Shown piece by piece: positions 8,349 to 17,079 of a stretch of DNA of 64,000 nt (positions within the stretch are counted from its first letter, which is position 1; every line of letters starts with the position of its first letter). This DNA is from Leucobacter sp. PH1c. Its GTDB lineage: Bacteria; Actinomycetota; Actinomycetes; Actinomycetales; Microbacteriaceae. Location: contig NZ_AYMV01000009.1 in the NCBI RefSeq assembly GCF_000633415.1, positions 1-64,000 on the forward strand. Direction: 5' to 3'. The position numbers and the translations under genes are program-made. Below the pieces are notes generated by a model. The model made no database searches, was not told the origin of the DNA, and saw only the letters and a list, made by a program, of their open reading frames with translations.

Positions 8349-9437
8349 TCAGGCGCCGCGGCCGCGGATGACCCGTTCGGCGTGCTCGCGTCCCCAGCGC
8401 TCGGCCTCGGCGAGGCTCTCGAGCGTGAGGCGCTCGGGCGCCGTGTGCGCCTCCAGCACGTCGCGCACCGTGTCGACGATGTCGAGGAAGCCGATCCGGC
8501 CCTCGTGGAACGCGACGACGGCCTCCTCGTTCGCGGCGTTGTAGACGGCGGGGTAGGTGAGGCGAGCGCGCCCCACCTCCTTCGCGAGCTCCACCGCGGG
8601 GAACGCCTCCGAGTCGAGCGGCTCGAACTCCCAGCTCGTCGCGGTGCGCCAGTCGAGCTGGGCTCCCACGTTCGCGAGGCGCTCGGGCCAGGTGAGCCCG
8701 AGCGCGATGGGCAGGCGCATGTCGGGCGGCGACGCCTGCGCGATCGTCGAGCCGTCGATGAACTCGACCATGGAGTGCACGATCGACTGCGGGTGCACGA
8801 CGACCTCGATGCTGCCGTAGGCGACCCCGAACAGCAGGTGCGCCTCGATCACCTCGAGCCCCTTGTTCACGAGCGTCGCCGAGTTGGTCGTGACCATGCG
8901 GCCCATGTTCCAGGTGGGGTGCGCGAGCGCCTCGGCGGGGGCCACATCGCGGAGCTGCTCCCGGCTGCGCCCGCGGAACGGACCGCCCGAGGCCGTGAGC
9001 ACGAGCCGGCGCACCTCGTCGGAGCGGCCGGAGCGCAGCGCCTGCGCGATCGCGGAGTGCTCCGAGTCGACGGGCACGATCTGGCCGGGCGCGGCGATGC
9101 CGGTGACGAGGTCGCCGCCCACGATGAGCGACTCCTTGTTGGCGAGCGCGAGGGTGCGGCCCGCTTCGAGCGCCGCGATGGTGGGGCCGAGACCGACCGA
9201 GCCCGTGATCCCGTTGAGCACGACGTCGGCGGGCACCTCGCGGATGAGCTGCTCGGCCGCCGCGGCGCCGAGGCCCGTGTGCTCGACGTTGAACTCGTCG
9301 GCCTGCTCGGCCATCCGCTCGCCGTTCGACCCGGCGATGAGGCCGACGACCTGGAACCGCTCGGGGTTCTTGCGCACGACGTCGAGCGCCTGCTCCCCGA
9401 TCGAGCCGGTGGAACCGAGAATGACGATGCGCTTCAT
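8349..9437 (-). CDS. dxr: 1-deoxy-D-xylulose 5-phosphate reductoisomerase
   Basis: Dxr makes 2-C-methyl-D-erythritol 4-phosphate from DXP with NADPH, the committed MEP step. The N-terminal NADPH motif [13 protein letters not shown] is at residues 7-19. Metal and substrate motifs follow: [32 protein letters not shown], the catalytic-loop region [12 protein letters not shown], and NAANEEAV. The predicted protein is 362 residues with the start chosen here. An ATG three codons upstream (9446) is possible, but it lies inside the CAGAAT sequence that would be the -10 box 7 nt before 9437, and [11 protein letters not shown] is the usual family beginning. The upstream lipoprotein gene is separated by a hairpin. 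Confidence 0.95.
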   Translation of the reverse strand: MKRIVILGSTGSIGEQALDVVRKNPERFQVVGLIAGSNGERMAEQADEFNVEHTGLGAAAAEQLIREVPADVVLNGITGSVGLGPTIAALEAGRTLALANKESLIVGGDLVTGIAAPGQIVPVDSEHSAIAQALRSGRSDEVRRLVLTASGGPFRGRSREQLRDVAPAEALAHPTWNMGRMVTTNSATLVNKGLEVIEAHLLFGVAYGSIEVVVHPQSIVHSMVEFIDGSTIAQASPPDMRLPIALGLTWPERLANVGAQLDWRTATSWEFEPLDSEAFPAVELAKEVGRARLTYPAVYNAANEEAVVAFHEGRIGFLDIVDTVRDVLEAHTAPERLTLESLAEAERWGREHAERVIRGRGA

Positions 9438-9444
9438 GCCCTCC

Positions 9445-9450
9445 ATTCTG
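9445..9450 (-). promoter_or_regulatory. Candidate -10 box of dxr
   Basis: CAGAAT on the minus strand, 7 nt before the ATG at 9437. The first T of the consensus is a C. Confidence 0.35.
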
Positions 9451-9462
9451 CCCGAGACGGCC

Positions 9463-9496
9463 GCACCCCGCGCCCCGGAATCCGGGGGCGGGGTGC
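9463..9496 (-). terminator. Probable terminator of the FKBP gene
   Basis: A GC-rich hairpin with arms gcaccccg... and ...cggggtgc (about 15 bp with one bulged base) closes an AATCC-like loop, immediately downstream of the leftward lipoprotein gene. There is no good T-tract. Confidence 0.5.
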
Positions 9497-9539
9497 GAAC
9501 GAGAGGCGCGGGATCATCGCGCCTCGGGGCGGTGCCGTG

Positions 9540-10562
9540 CTACTCGGCGTGCACGGTCCCGAGGATGTCGAGCACGAAGACCATCACGTCGTCAGGCTCG
9601 TAGCCCTTGCTCTTCAGCCACTCGGCACCGTAGCCGCCGTCCTCGGCGGGCACGACGGAGATGACCTGCGAGCCGACCTTCTGGCCCTCAAGCGCCTGCT
9701 GGAAGCCGCCGATTACCTCGCTGGTCAAGAAATCTGCGGGCTTGCCGCGGCTCCAGCTCGAGTCGAACTCCTCGCCCGTGCGCCAGATCACGCCGCGGTA
9801 GTTCACGTAGACGCGGTCGCCGGGCTCCACGGTCTCCCCGTCGCCCTCGATGAGCGTCGCGATCGAGAGCTTCTCGGGCGCCTCCGCCTCCTTCGGCATC
9901 GTGATGGTGGGGGCGCCGTCCTTGTCGAGCTTCACCGTGGGGAAGCCCTGGGGCGCGTCCTTCGCCGTGCCCTCCGCCTTCTTCAGGAGCTCACTCTCGT
10001 CGAGCGTGCCGGGGCCGCTGCTCGTCGAGGCGGTCTCCTCGCCGATCTCGCCGAACTCCATGACGAGCACGATCGAGTCTTTCTCGGTGAGATCAGGCAC
10101 GCCGGTCTGCTCCGGCTTCGTCTCGCCGAACATGTCGGCGTAGGGGGCAACGAGCGCGATCTGCTGGCCGGGCACGGCGCAGCGGATGCCCTCGTAGGCC
10201 CAGCCGGTGAGCTTGTCCTTGCCGAACGGCACGGGGGACGCGGGGACCTGCTGCATCTCGGCGCCGTTCGCGCCGTTGAACATCGACATGCTGACGGAGA
10301 TGGTCTCGCCGTCCTTCACGACGTCGCCCTTCCCCTCGGTCAGCACGGTGCGCTGCATCTCCTTGGCCTGCAGCGGCGTCTTGGCGTCGAGCTTCAGCGA
10401 GCTGCCGGTGTCACCGCTCACGGTGACCGCGTCGCTCGCGGCACCGGGGGCGAGGCAGTCGGCGCCGGCGGAGTCGGCGGTGGGGTTCCCACCACCGGCG
10501 CAGCCGGACAGGAGCAGCGCGCCCGCGAGGGCGGTGGGCAGAAGTGCGCGGGAGAGTTTCAC
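9540..10562 (-). CDS. FKBP-type peptidyl-prolyl isomerase lipoprotein
   Basis: The 340-residue protein has a lipoprotein signal peptide (lipobox LLSGC, Cys at residue 21), so it is probably anchored on the outer face of the membrane. The C-terminal 90 residues form an FKBP domain: GDRVYVNYRGVIW, EFDSSWSRG, VIGGFQQALEGQKVGS and VFVLDILG are the recognisable strands and the central helix. The region at about 70-190 looks like a second, degenerate FKBP-like domain (ISVSMSMFNG, LTGWAYEGIR) lacking the aromatic active-site pattern. The role is inferred to be folding of secreted proteins. The GTG start is preceded by AAGGA about 11 nt upstream. Confidence 0.9.
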   Translation of the reverse strand: MKLSRALLPTALAGALLLSGCAGGGNPTADSAGADCLAPGAASDAVTVSGDTGSSLKLDAKTPLQAKEMQRTVLTEGKGDVVKDGETISVSMSMFNGANGAEMQQVPASPVPFGKDKLTGWAYEGIRCAVPGQQIALVAPYADMFGETKPEQTGVPDLTEKDSIVLVMEFGEIGEETASTSSGPGTLDESELLKKAEGTAKDAPQGFPTVKLDKDGAPTITMPKEAEAPEKLSIATLIEGDGETVEPGDRVYVNYRGVIWRTGEEFDSSWSRGKPADFLTSEVIGGFQQALEGQKVGSQVISVVPAEDGGYGAEWLKSKGYEPDDVMVFVLDILGTVHAE

Positions 10563-10652
10563 GAAGCTGGGCGTCCTTTTTCTCGTGCGTCGGGGCCGGG
10601 GCGGCCGGGAACCGTTCGAGTATTTCGTACTCCGCTGCCACCCGGCTGGGAA

Positions 10653-11204
10653 CTAGGTGGTGCGCGTTTTCCCGGCGAGCGGGGCGACGCGGGGCGGCAG
10701 GAGCGCGCCGGCGGCGCCCGCCGCGGCGAGCACGAGCAGGATCATCGTGGCGAGGTCGCAGCCGATGTAGACGTAGTGCCAGATCGACTGCCCCGGATCC
10801 GCCCCCTCGAGGACGAGATCGGTGCGCGCGTTCAGCGGCGGGCGCACGAGCGTGATCTTCGCCACGTAGACGAGGGCGAGCCCGGCCCAGATACCGAGCC
10901 GCACGCCCGCGATCCGCGTGGCCACGGGCCAGAAGGAGAGAAGCGTCAGCGCGAGGAGCACGAGCCCCTCGGCCACGTTGAGCGCGGCGAAGACGAGGCG
11001 GCCGATCCCGAGCCCGAGCGGGATCGTGATCCCCGGCGCCTGGAACTTGAGCGGGGCCTCGATGAAGGAGATCGCGGCGACGAGCCCGAACCAGAGCACG
11101 GGAAGCGCGAGGCGCCACAGCTCGATGCTCACGCGGCGGCGGGCCTGGACGGCCTCGATCCGGCTCTGCTCCTGGGCGCGACCGCGGGTGCGGGATCGAC
11201 TCAT
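10653..11204 (-). CDS. Hypothetical four-helix membrane protein
   Basis: A 183-residue protein with four likely transmembrane segments (about residues 28-47, 58-82, 92-112 and 140-170) and a basic N-terminus. The arrangement, with FIEAPLKFQAPG after helix one and GRLVFAALNVAE at helix two, recalls DUF4149/TMEM205-like proteins, but I would not assign a function. A longer open frame exists upstream, yet the start at 11204 overlaps the rsmI stop as ATGA, which is the most economical choice. It is probably translated by coupling to rsmI. Confidence 0.75.
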   Translation of the reverse strand: MSRSRTRGRAQEQSRIEAVQARRRVSIELWRLALPVLWFGLVAAISFIEAPLKFQAPGITIPLGLGIGRLVFAALNVAEGLVLLALTLLSFWPVATRIAGVRLGIWAGLALVYVAKITLVRPPLNARTDLVLEGADPGQSIWHYVYIGCDLATMILLVLAAAGAAGALLPPRVAPLAGKTRTT

Positions 11205-12037
11205 CGGGATGCTCCGTTCTCGGTTCGGGCGGCGAGCGCGGCGGCGTACAGCTCGCGCGAGGAGAGCCCGCTGGCCTCGGCGACGGCCCGGCTCGCGTCC
11301 TTCAGGCGCTCGCCCGCGGCCACGCGCTGCTGCACCTCGGCGAGCGCCGCCTCGGGTGACACCTCCGCCTCGGGCGCTCCGCCGACGACGAGGACGATCT
11401 CGCCGCGGACGCCCGCAGCGGCCCACTCGGCGAGCTCCGCGAGCGGGCCGCGGCGCACCTCCTCATGGAGCTTCGTGAGCTCGCGGCACACCGCGGCCGG
11501 GCGCTCGGACCCGAACGCCGCGGCCAGGTCTGCGAGCGTCGCGGCGAGCCGGGTGGGCGCCTCGAAGAACACGAGCGTGCGCCGCTCGGCCGCGAGCGCC
11601 GCGAGCGACCGGCCCCGCTCCCCCGCCTTCCGCGGGAGGAAGCCCTCGAAGGCGAAGCGGTCGGTGGGCAGGCCCGCGACGGCGAGCGCGGTGATGACGG
11701 CGCTCGGGCCGGGGATCGCGCTCACGGTGACGCCCGCCTCCGCGGCGAGCTGCACCACGCGGAAACCGGGATCGGAGACCGTCGGCATGCCGGCGTCGCT
11801 CACGAGGACGATGTCCTCCGTCGCGGCGCGGGCGACGAGTGCGGCGGCCCGCTCGTGCTCGTTGTGGTCATGAAGCGCGATGAGCTCGGGCCGGTTCTCG
11901 ATCTCGAGGAGGCGCAGGAGCTGAGCGGTGTGCCGGGTGTCCTCTGCGGCGACGACGGTCGCCGCTTCGAGGGTCTCCCGGAGCCGGACGGAGGCGTCGC
12001 CCAGGTTGCCGATGGGGGTGGCCGCGAGCAGGATCAT
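11201..12037 (-). CDS. rsmI: 16S rRNA (cytidine1402-2'-O)-methyltransferase RsmI
   Basis: RsmI methylates the 2'-O of C1402 in the ribosomal P site. The 278-residue sequence has the tetrapyrrole-methylase-like SAM fold with TPIGNLGD at 7-14, EDTRHT near 32-37, SDAGMPTVSDPG near 80-91, IPGPSA and GLPTDRFAFEGFLPRK, followed by FFEAPTRL and the CRELTKLHEE segment. Length is normal. A TAGCAT box lies 6 nt before the ATG, and the intervening GGGAGC may also bind the ribosome. It is divergent from the DsbA-like gene with 42 bp between starts, and it overlaps a small membrane protein downstream. Confidence 0.96.
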   Translation of the reverse strand: MILLAATPIGNLGDASVRLRETLEAATVVAAEDTRHTAQLLRLLEIENRPELIALHDHNEHERAAALVARAATEDIVLVSDAGMPTVSDPGFRVVQLAAEAGVTVSAIPGPSAVITALAVAGLPTDRFAFEGFLPRKAGERGRSLAALAAERRTLVFFEAPTRLAATLADLAAAFGSERPAAVCRELTKLHEEVRRGPLAELAEWAAAGVRGEIVLVVGGAPEAEVSPEAALAEVQQRVAAGERLKDASRAVAEASGLSSRELYAAALAARTENGASR

Positions 12038-12043
12038 GCTCCC

Positions 12044-12049
12044 ATGCTA
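12044..12049 (-). promoter_or_regulatory. -10 box of rsmI
   Basis: TAGCAT on the minus strand, 6 nt before the ATG at 12037. Confidence 0.5.
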
Positions 12050-12079
12050 TTGCCGAGCGCGCCTGCCAGAATGAGGCGC

Positions 12080-13192
12080 ATGAGCGACACGCAGCTGCCC
12101 GGCCCGCCCCCGCACCCGTACGCCCAGCCCGAGCCCCCCACCGCGCGGGGCGGCTCGGCCCTCCCGATCGCCGCCATGGCGCTCGGGCTCGTCGGCCTCG
12201 TCACGGTGGCCGTCGTGCCCCTGACGTTCGGCGCCTTCGCCTGGCTCGCCGCCGCCGCGGGCGCCGCCGCGGTCGTGACCGGCACGATCGCCCTCGTCCA
12301 GCGGCTGCGCCGCGGCCCCGCGCTCGTGGGGCTCGTCTCGGGCGCCGTCGCGGTGATCGCGGCGATCGTCATCGGAGCGCTCGCGCTCGGCGGTGCGAGC
12401 CTCGGCGCGCAGGGCGGCGCGGGGCTCGGCGCGACCTCCGAGCAGGGGACCACGGGCGAGCCCGGCGCCACGACCGAGCCCGGCGCGCCCGCCGACGGCT
12501 CGGAGGCGGTCACGTGGCCGCGCAACATGGCGAGCGGCGGCCTCGTCTTCCGCGGCGCCGATGCCGGCCTCGTCGAGTCCGCAGCGCCTGCGGCGAGCGC
12601 GCTCCCCGAGCCCCGCACGGCGGCCGAGCTCGACGCCCCCGCACTCATCCGCATCTACGTGGACTACCGCTGCCCGTACTGCGCGCGCTTCGAGACGGCG
12701 AACGCTGACACGCTCGCCCGCGTGCTTGCGCAGGGCGACGCGGCGGTCGAGGTGACGCCGCTCACCTTCCTCGACCGGGTCTCCGAGGGCAGCTACTACT
12801 CCTCGCGCGCCGCGGGCGCGATGGCGTGCATCGCGGATACCCAGCCCGCTGCGGCCTGGCAGGCGAACGCCGCGCTCATGCGCCCGGACGTGCAACCGGC
12901 GGAGGGCGGCCCCGGCCTCGACAACGACGGGATCATCGCCGCGATCGAGCAGGATGCTGGCGCGCTGAGCGCCGAAGCGCGCGCGTGCATCACGGAGGAG
13001 CGCTTCGTGCCCTTCGCGCAGGCGCTGTCGTCGTGGGCGTTCGCGAACCCCGTGCCGCACGCGGCCGATCCCGAGCTGATGGTCACGGGCACCCCGCTCG
13101 TGCTCGTCGACGGCGTGCCGTACCCGGGCGACCCCGCCGACGCCGCGGCGTTCCGCGCGTTCCTCGTGCAGCAGGGCATCGAGGTGCAGTAG
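12080..13192 (+). CDS. Membrane-anchored DsbA-like thioredoxin-fold protein
   Basis: The 370-residue protein begins with a Pro-rich cytoplasmic segment (1-25), then hydrophobic stretches at about 27-49, 52-74 and 81-104, a Gly/Thr/Glu-rich linker (105-145), and an extracytoplasmic thioredoxin-fold domain from about 185. The redox motif is CPYC at 198-201 within IYVDYRCPYC; two further cysteines (MACIAD, RACITE) may form a structural disulfide. The C-terminal VTGTPLVLVDG carries the cis-proline of DsbA/thioredoxin proteins. It probably helps oxidative folding of secreted proteins. An alternative start at 12071 adds three residues; 12080 has GAGG 4 nt upstream. Confidence 0.87.
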   Translation: MSDTQLPGPPPHPYAQPEPPTARGGSALPIAAMALGLVGLVTVAVVPLTFGAFAWLAAAAGAAAVVTGTIALVQRLRRGPALVGLVSGAVAVIAAIVIGALALGGASLGAQGGAGLGATSEQGTTGEPGATTEPGAPADGSEAVTWPRNMASGGLVFRGADAGLVESAAPAASALPEPRTAAELDAPALIRIYVDYRCPYCARFETANADTLARVLAQGDAAVEVTPLTFLDRVSEGSYYSSRAAGAMACIADTQPAAAWQANAALMRPDVQPAEGGPGLDNDGIIAAIEQDAGALSAEARACITEERFVPFAQALSSWAFANPVPHAADPELMVTGTPLVLVDGVPYPGDPADAAAFRAFLVQQGIEVQ

Positions 13193-13216
13193 TCCGCACC
13201 ACCGCAGCGGGGGGTG

Positions 13217-13222
13217 TAGACT
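13217..13222 (+). promoter_or_regulatory. -10 box of the MFS gene at 13232
   Basis: TAGACT, 9 nt before the ATG, which would leave a leader of only about 2 nt. Confidence 0.45.
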
Positions 13223-13231
13223 CGGTCGGCT

Positions 13232-14506
13232 ATGCAGGATTCGACCCACACTCCCGCTGCTTCCGGCGCCCCGGAGCCCGCCACCACGCTGCTGTCGCGT
13301 GTCGGTGCCATGTACTTCCCCATCGCGCTCGTCGCGCGACTCCCCTACGCCATGATGGTGATCGGCGTGCTCACGCTCGTCGTCTCCGCCCGCGGCTCTG
13401 TCGAGCTCGGCGGCCTGAACTCCGCGATGGTGGGTCTCGGCGTCGCCTGCTGCGGCCCGCTCATCGGCGCCGCGGCCGATCGCTTCGGCCAGCGCCCCAC
13501 GCTGCTCATCTCGGGGGCGATCAACGCGGTGTTCCTGGGGCTGCTCGCCTGGGTCGCGTTCAGCGATCTCCCCGTGTGGACCGTATTCCTCGGGTCCTTC
13601 CTCGCGGGCGCCTCCGCCCCGCAGCCCTCGCCGATGTCGCGATCGCGCCTCGTGACGATCATCGGCTCCGAGCTGCCGCCGCAGCGCCGCCCGCGCACGC
13701 TCTCGACCGTGCTCGCCTACGAGTCCGCGGCGGACGAGGTCATCTTCGTGTTCGGCCCCGTCGCCGTCGGCCTCCTGGCCACCACGCTCGGCGCGTGGGC
13801 CCCCATCATCGGCGCGTCCGTGCTGACCCTGATCTTCGTCACCGCGTTCGCGCTCCACCACACGAGCGCGCCGCCCCAGAGCGCGGCCGACCGTGCGGCC
13901 ACGCTCGCGCCCGCCTCCGAGCTGCTCCGCCCGCAGCTGCTCGTCACGGTGCTCGGCATCGTCGCGGTCGGCCTCTTCTTCGGTTCCATGCTCACGTCGC
14001 TCACGGCCTTCATGCAGGATCGCGGCGCCGCGGAGCAGGCTGGGCTCATCTACGGGATCATGGGCATCGGCTCCGCGGTCTTCGCGATCGCCGTGGCGTT
14101 CCTGCCGCCGCGTTTCGCGCTCCGTGCGCGCTGGCCCGTCTTCGCCCTCTGCATCCTCGCGGGCGCACTGCTGTTGCAGACCTCGCACGATCTCCCCCGG
14201 ATGCTCCTGAGCCTCGCGCTCATGGGCGTGGGCGTCGGCCCCCTCCTCGTGACGCTCTACAGCTTCGGCGCGCAGCGCAGCCCGGTGGGGCGCTCGGCGA
14301 CCGTGATGACGATGCTCGGCTCGGGGCTCATGGTGGGCCAGTCGGCGGCCGCCGCGATCACGGGCAGCATCGCGGACCGCGTCGGCACCCCTGCGGCGCT
14401 CCTCATGCCGCTCGGCGCAGCCGTCATCGCGCTCATCGCGGGCGGGATCAACTGGGTGCTCACCGGCCCCGCGCCCCGCCCCGCCGCGGCGAGCGGCGCG
14501 GAATAG
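13232..14506 (+). CDS. Major facilitator superfamily transporter
   Basis: A 424-residue protein with about twelve hydrophobic segments in two groups of six, separated by a hydrophilic loop near residues 212-230. The loop GAAADRFGQRP between helices two and three is the MFS motif A (G-x-x-x-D-R-x-G-x-R). It resembles actinobacterial drug-efflux-like MFS proteins encoded next to sufS; the substrate cannot be read from the sequence. It is followed by sufS in the same direction with a 68-bp gap. Confidence 0.88.
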   Translation: MQDSTHTPAASGAPEPATTLLSRVGAMYFPIALVARLPYAMMVIGVLTLVVSARGSVELGGLNSAMVGLGVACCGPLIGAAADRFGQRPTLLISGAINAVFLGLLAWVAFSDLPVWTVFLGSFLAGASAPQPSPMSRSRLVTIIGSELPPQRRPRTLSTVLAYESAADEVIFVFGPVAVGLLATTLGAWAPIIGASVLTLIFVTAFALHHTSAPPQSAADRAATLAPASELLRPQLLVTVLGIVAVGLFFGSMLTSLTAFMQDRGAAEQAGLIYGIMGIGSAVFAIAVAFLPPRFALRARWPVFALCILAGALLLQTSHDLPRMLLSLALMGVGVGPLLVTLYSFGAQRSPVGRSATVMTMLGSGLMVGQSAAAAITGSIADRVGTPAALLMPLGAAVIALIAGGINWVLTGPAPRPAAASGAE

Positions 14507-14574
14507 TCGCGCCGCACCCACTGTTGGAGACTTCGAAGCCCCCACCGGCTCGGAGCGGTGGAAGAATGGAGACC

Positions 14575-15873
14575 ATGTCTGCTCGTGCGTTCACCCCCGC
14601 GGAGGTCGCTGACCTGCGCGCCGCGTTCCCGTACTTCGCCGCCCAGGACCGCCAGGGCGGCGGCCCCGCCTATCTCGACTCCGCGGCCACCGCCCAGCGC
14701 CCCGCCGCGGTGCTCGACGCGGAGCGGCGATTCCTCGAGACCGCGAACGCGGCCGTGCACCGCGGCACGAGCGGCGCGGTCGGCGAGGCGACGATGGCGT
14801 TCGAGGGCGCACGCGCCGCGGTCGCCGCATTCGTCGGCGCCGCGACTCCCGAGCAGATCGTGTGGGCCGAGAACGCGACCGACGCGCTCAACATCGTGGC
14901 ACTCGGGATCGGCGAGGCGAACGCGGGGCTCGGTGTCGCCGGGAGCGAGCGCTTCGCGCTCGGATCGGGCGACGAGATCCTCATCACCGAGGCGGAGCAC
15001 CACGCGAACCTCATCCCCTGGCAGCGACTCGCCGCGAAGACCGGGGCGACGCTCCGCTTCATCCCCGTGCGGGAGGACGGCACGTGGACGCTCGACGACG
15101 CGCGGGCGGCCCTCACGGAGCGCACCAGGATCTTCGCCTTCGCGCACGTCTCGAACGTCACGGGGTACGTCGCCCCCGTCGCCGAGCTCGTCGAGCTCGC
15201 GCGGGCCGTCGGCGCGGTGACCGTGCTCGACGCCTGCCAGTCGGTGCCGCACCTCCCCGTCGACTTCACGGCGCTCGGCGTCGACTTCGCGGCGTTCTCG
15301 GGCCACAAGATGCTCGGGCCGAACGGCATCGGCGTGCTCTACGGCCGCCCCGAGATGCTCGACGCCCTGCCCCCGGCGCGCACGGGCGGTTCCGCGATCA
15401 CCCGGGTGACGATGGAGCGGGCCGAGTTCATGCCGCCGCCCCTCCGCTTCGAGCCGGGCACGCAGCCCGTCTCGCAGGTGGTCGGCCTCGGCGCGGCCGT
15501 CGCGTTCCTCGAGCAGGCAGACATGGCGCGCGTCGCTGCGCGCGAGCACGAGCTCGTCGAGCGCCTTGTCGCCGGGATCGCCGATACCCCGGGGCTCCGC
15601 CTGCTCGGTCCGAGCGACCCTGCGCAGCGCGTCGCCCTCGCGGCGGTCTCCGTCGAGGGCGTCCACGCGCACGACGTCGGCCAGTTCCTCGACGAGCAGG
15701 GCGTGCTCGTGCGCGTGGGCCACCACTGCGCGCAGCCCCTGCACCGCGCGCTCGGCATCACGTCGAGCTCGCGCGCCAGCGTGCACCTGACCACCACCGA
15801 GGACGAGGTCGATCGCTTCCTCGACGCGCTCCGCGGCGCCCAGCGGTACTTCGGAGCGGAGGTGTCGGCGTGA
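14575..15873 (+). CDS. sufS: Cysteine desulfurase SufS (group II)
   Basis: SufS removes sulfur from cysteine for Fe-S cluster assembly, using PLP. The 432-residue sequence has the class V aminotransferase fold: YLDSAATAQRP near the N-terminus, AEHHANLIPW, VLDACQSVPH, the PLP-lysine motif SGHKMLGPNG (Lys245), and the group II catalytic cysteine in RVGHHCAQP (Cys385). Two ATGs compete; 14575 is chosen because GGAG lies about 6 nt upstream, whereas 14566 is poorly placed. Its stop overlaps the sufU start (GTGA). The sufBCD genes are not in the window. Confidence 0.96.
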   Translation: MSARAFTPAEVADLRAAFPYFAAQDRQGGGPAYLDSAATAQRPAAVLDAERRFLETANAAVHRGTSGAVGEATMAFEGARAAVAAFVGAATPEQIVWAENATDALNIVALGIGEANAGLGVAGSERFALGSGDEILITEAEHHANLIPWQRLAAKTGATLRFIPVREDGTWTLDDARAALTERTRIFAFAHVSNVTGYVAPVAELVELARAVGAVTVLDACQSVPHLPVDFTALGVDFAAFSGHKMLGPNGIGVLYGRPEMLDALPPARTGGSAITRVTMERAEFMPPPLRFEPGTQPVSQVVGLGAAVAFLEQADMARVAAREHELVERLVAGIADTPGLRLLGPSDPAQRVALAAVSVEGVHAHDVGQFLDEQGVLVRVGHHCAQPLHRALGITSSSRASVHLTTTEDEVDRFLDALRGAQRYFGAEVSA

Positions 15874-16343
15874 GCGCGCTCGACGGACTGTACCAGGAGC
15901 TGATTCTCGATCACTCGAAGCGTCCCATCGGCAAGGGCGAACTCTCGCCTGCGGAGGGCGCGCTGACGGCCTCGCATCACGAGTTCAACCCGAGCTGCGG
16001 CGATGAGATCGACCTCTCGATCTCGGTGGATCCCGAGACCGGCACGATCTCGGAGCTCGCCTGGCAGGGCCAGGGCTGCTCGATCTCGATGGCCTCCGCC
16101 TCGATCCTCTCCCAGCTCGTACGCGACGAGCAGCTCTCGATGGAGGACGCCCGCGCCCGCATCGACGCCTTCCGGAGCATGATCCAGGCCCGCGGCGCCG
16201 AGGAGCCCGACGAGGAGCTGTTGGGCGACGCGGTCGCGCTGCAGGGCGTCGCGAAGTTCGTGATGCGCGTGAAGTGCGCGATGCTCGGCTGGGTCGCGCT
16301 CGAAGCGGATCTCGCGCAGGTCGAGGCGCAGCGCACGGCGTAG
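15870..16343 (+). CDS. sufU: Fe-S assembly sulfur acceptor SufU
   Basis: A 157-residue IscU-like protein of the SufU class, which binds zinc and accepts sulfur from SufS. Ligand residues are visible at Cys43 and Asp45 (NPSCGDEIDL), Cys70 (GQGCSIS) and Cys136 (RVKCAMLGW), and the insertion typical of SufU lies between Cys70 and Cys136. It starts with GTG, overlapping the sufS stop by 4 bp, so the desulfurase and its acceptor are made together. Confidence 0.96.
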   Translation: MSALDGLYQELILDHSKRPIGKGELSPAEGALTASHHEFNPSCGDEIDLSISVDPETGTISELAWQGQGCSISMASASILSQLVRDEQLSMEDARARIDAFRSMIQARGAEEPDEELLGDAVALQGVAKFVMRVKCAMLGWVALEADLAQVEAQRTA

Positions 16344-16374
16344 CGCCGAGCGCCCGATGGGACAGGGGAGCAGG

Positions 16375-17058
16375 ATGACGACGATCGAGATCACCCCCGA
16401 AAGCTCCGTGGCCGACGTCTCCCGCGCGCTCGCCGCGCTCGAGGATCCGAAGGCGCGCGCGATCAACGAGCGCCACGGCGACGATCACGGGGTCAACCTC
16501 ACGAAGCTGCGCGCGATCGCGAAGCAGCTGAAGCGGAACCCCGTCCTCGCGCGTGAACTGTGGGCGACGGGCGGCTCCCCGGAGCGCCTCGTCGCGCTGC
16601 TGCTCAGCCGCCCGAAGGATTTCTCCGCCGACGAGCTCGACGCCATGCTGCGCGAGTCCCGGATCCCCAAGGTGCGCGACTGGCTGGTGAACTCCATCGT
16701 GAAGAAGAGCCCGCACGCCGAGGAGCTGCGCGTGCGTTGGTTCGACTCCCCTGAGCCGCTCCTCGCGGGCTCGGCCTGGGCGCTCACCTCGGATCGGGTG
16801 GTGAAGCGGCCCGAGGGGCTCGATCTCACGGCGCTGCTCGACCAGATCGAGCGCGAGATGGGCGCGGCGCCCGAGTCGCTCCAGTGGGCGATGAACGAGT
16901 GCCTCGCGCAGATCGGGATCACGAACGCAGAGCTGCGGCCGCGCGCGATCGACATCGGCGAGCGGCTGCAGGTGCTCGCCGACTATCCGACGCCACCCGG
17001 CTGCGTGTCGCCCTTCGCGCCGATCTGGATCACCGAGATGGTGTCCCGCCAGAAGTAG
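16375..17058 (+). CDS. AlkD-like DNA alkylation repair protein (HEAT-repeat glycosylase)
   Basis: A 227-residue all-helical protein of the AlkD/DNA-alkylation-repair family, which excises alkylated purines without base flipping. Recognisable segments are LRAIAKQLKRNPVLARELW, RESRIPKVRDWLV, WFDSPEPLLAGSAWALTSD and the C-terminal helices ending VSPFAPIWITEMV. An upstream in-frame ATG at 16357 exists, but the start at 16375 has a GGGGAG ribosome-binding site. It follows sufU by 31 bp. The exact substrate was not testable. Confidence 0.8.
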   Translation: MTTIEITPESSVADVSRALAALEDPKARAINERHGDDHGVNLTKLRAIAKQLKRNPVLARELWATGGSPERLVALLLSRPKDFSADELDAMLRESRIPKVRDWLVNSIVKKSPHAEELRVRWFDSPEPLLAGSAWALTSDRVVKRPEGLDLTALLDQIEREMGAAPESLQWAMNECLAQIGITNAELRPRAIDIGERLQVLADYPTPPGCVSPFAPIWITEMVSRQK

Positions 17059-17079
17059 CGCGCCGGGTCACCCGGCGCG
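17059..17079. terminator. Bidirectional hairpin between convergent genes
   Basis: Perfect 10-bp arms cgcgccgggt and acccggcgcg around a single base. It lies right after the AlkD-like stop and overlaps the last codons and stop of the LysR gene. Confidence 0.55.

Noticed and set aside
10653-11426. Longer 257-codon version of the four-helix membrane protein
   Set aside because: The extra N-terminus is read out of frame through rsmI; the ATGA overlap at 11204 is a better start.
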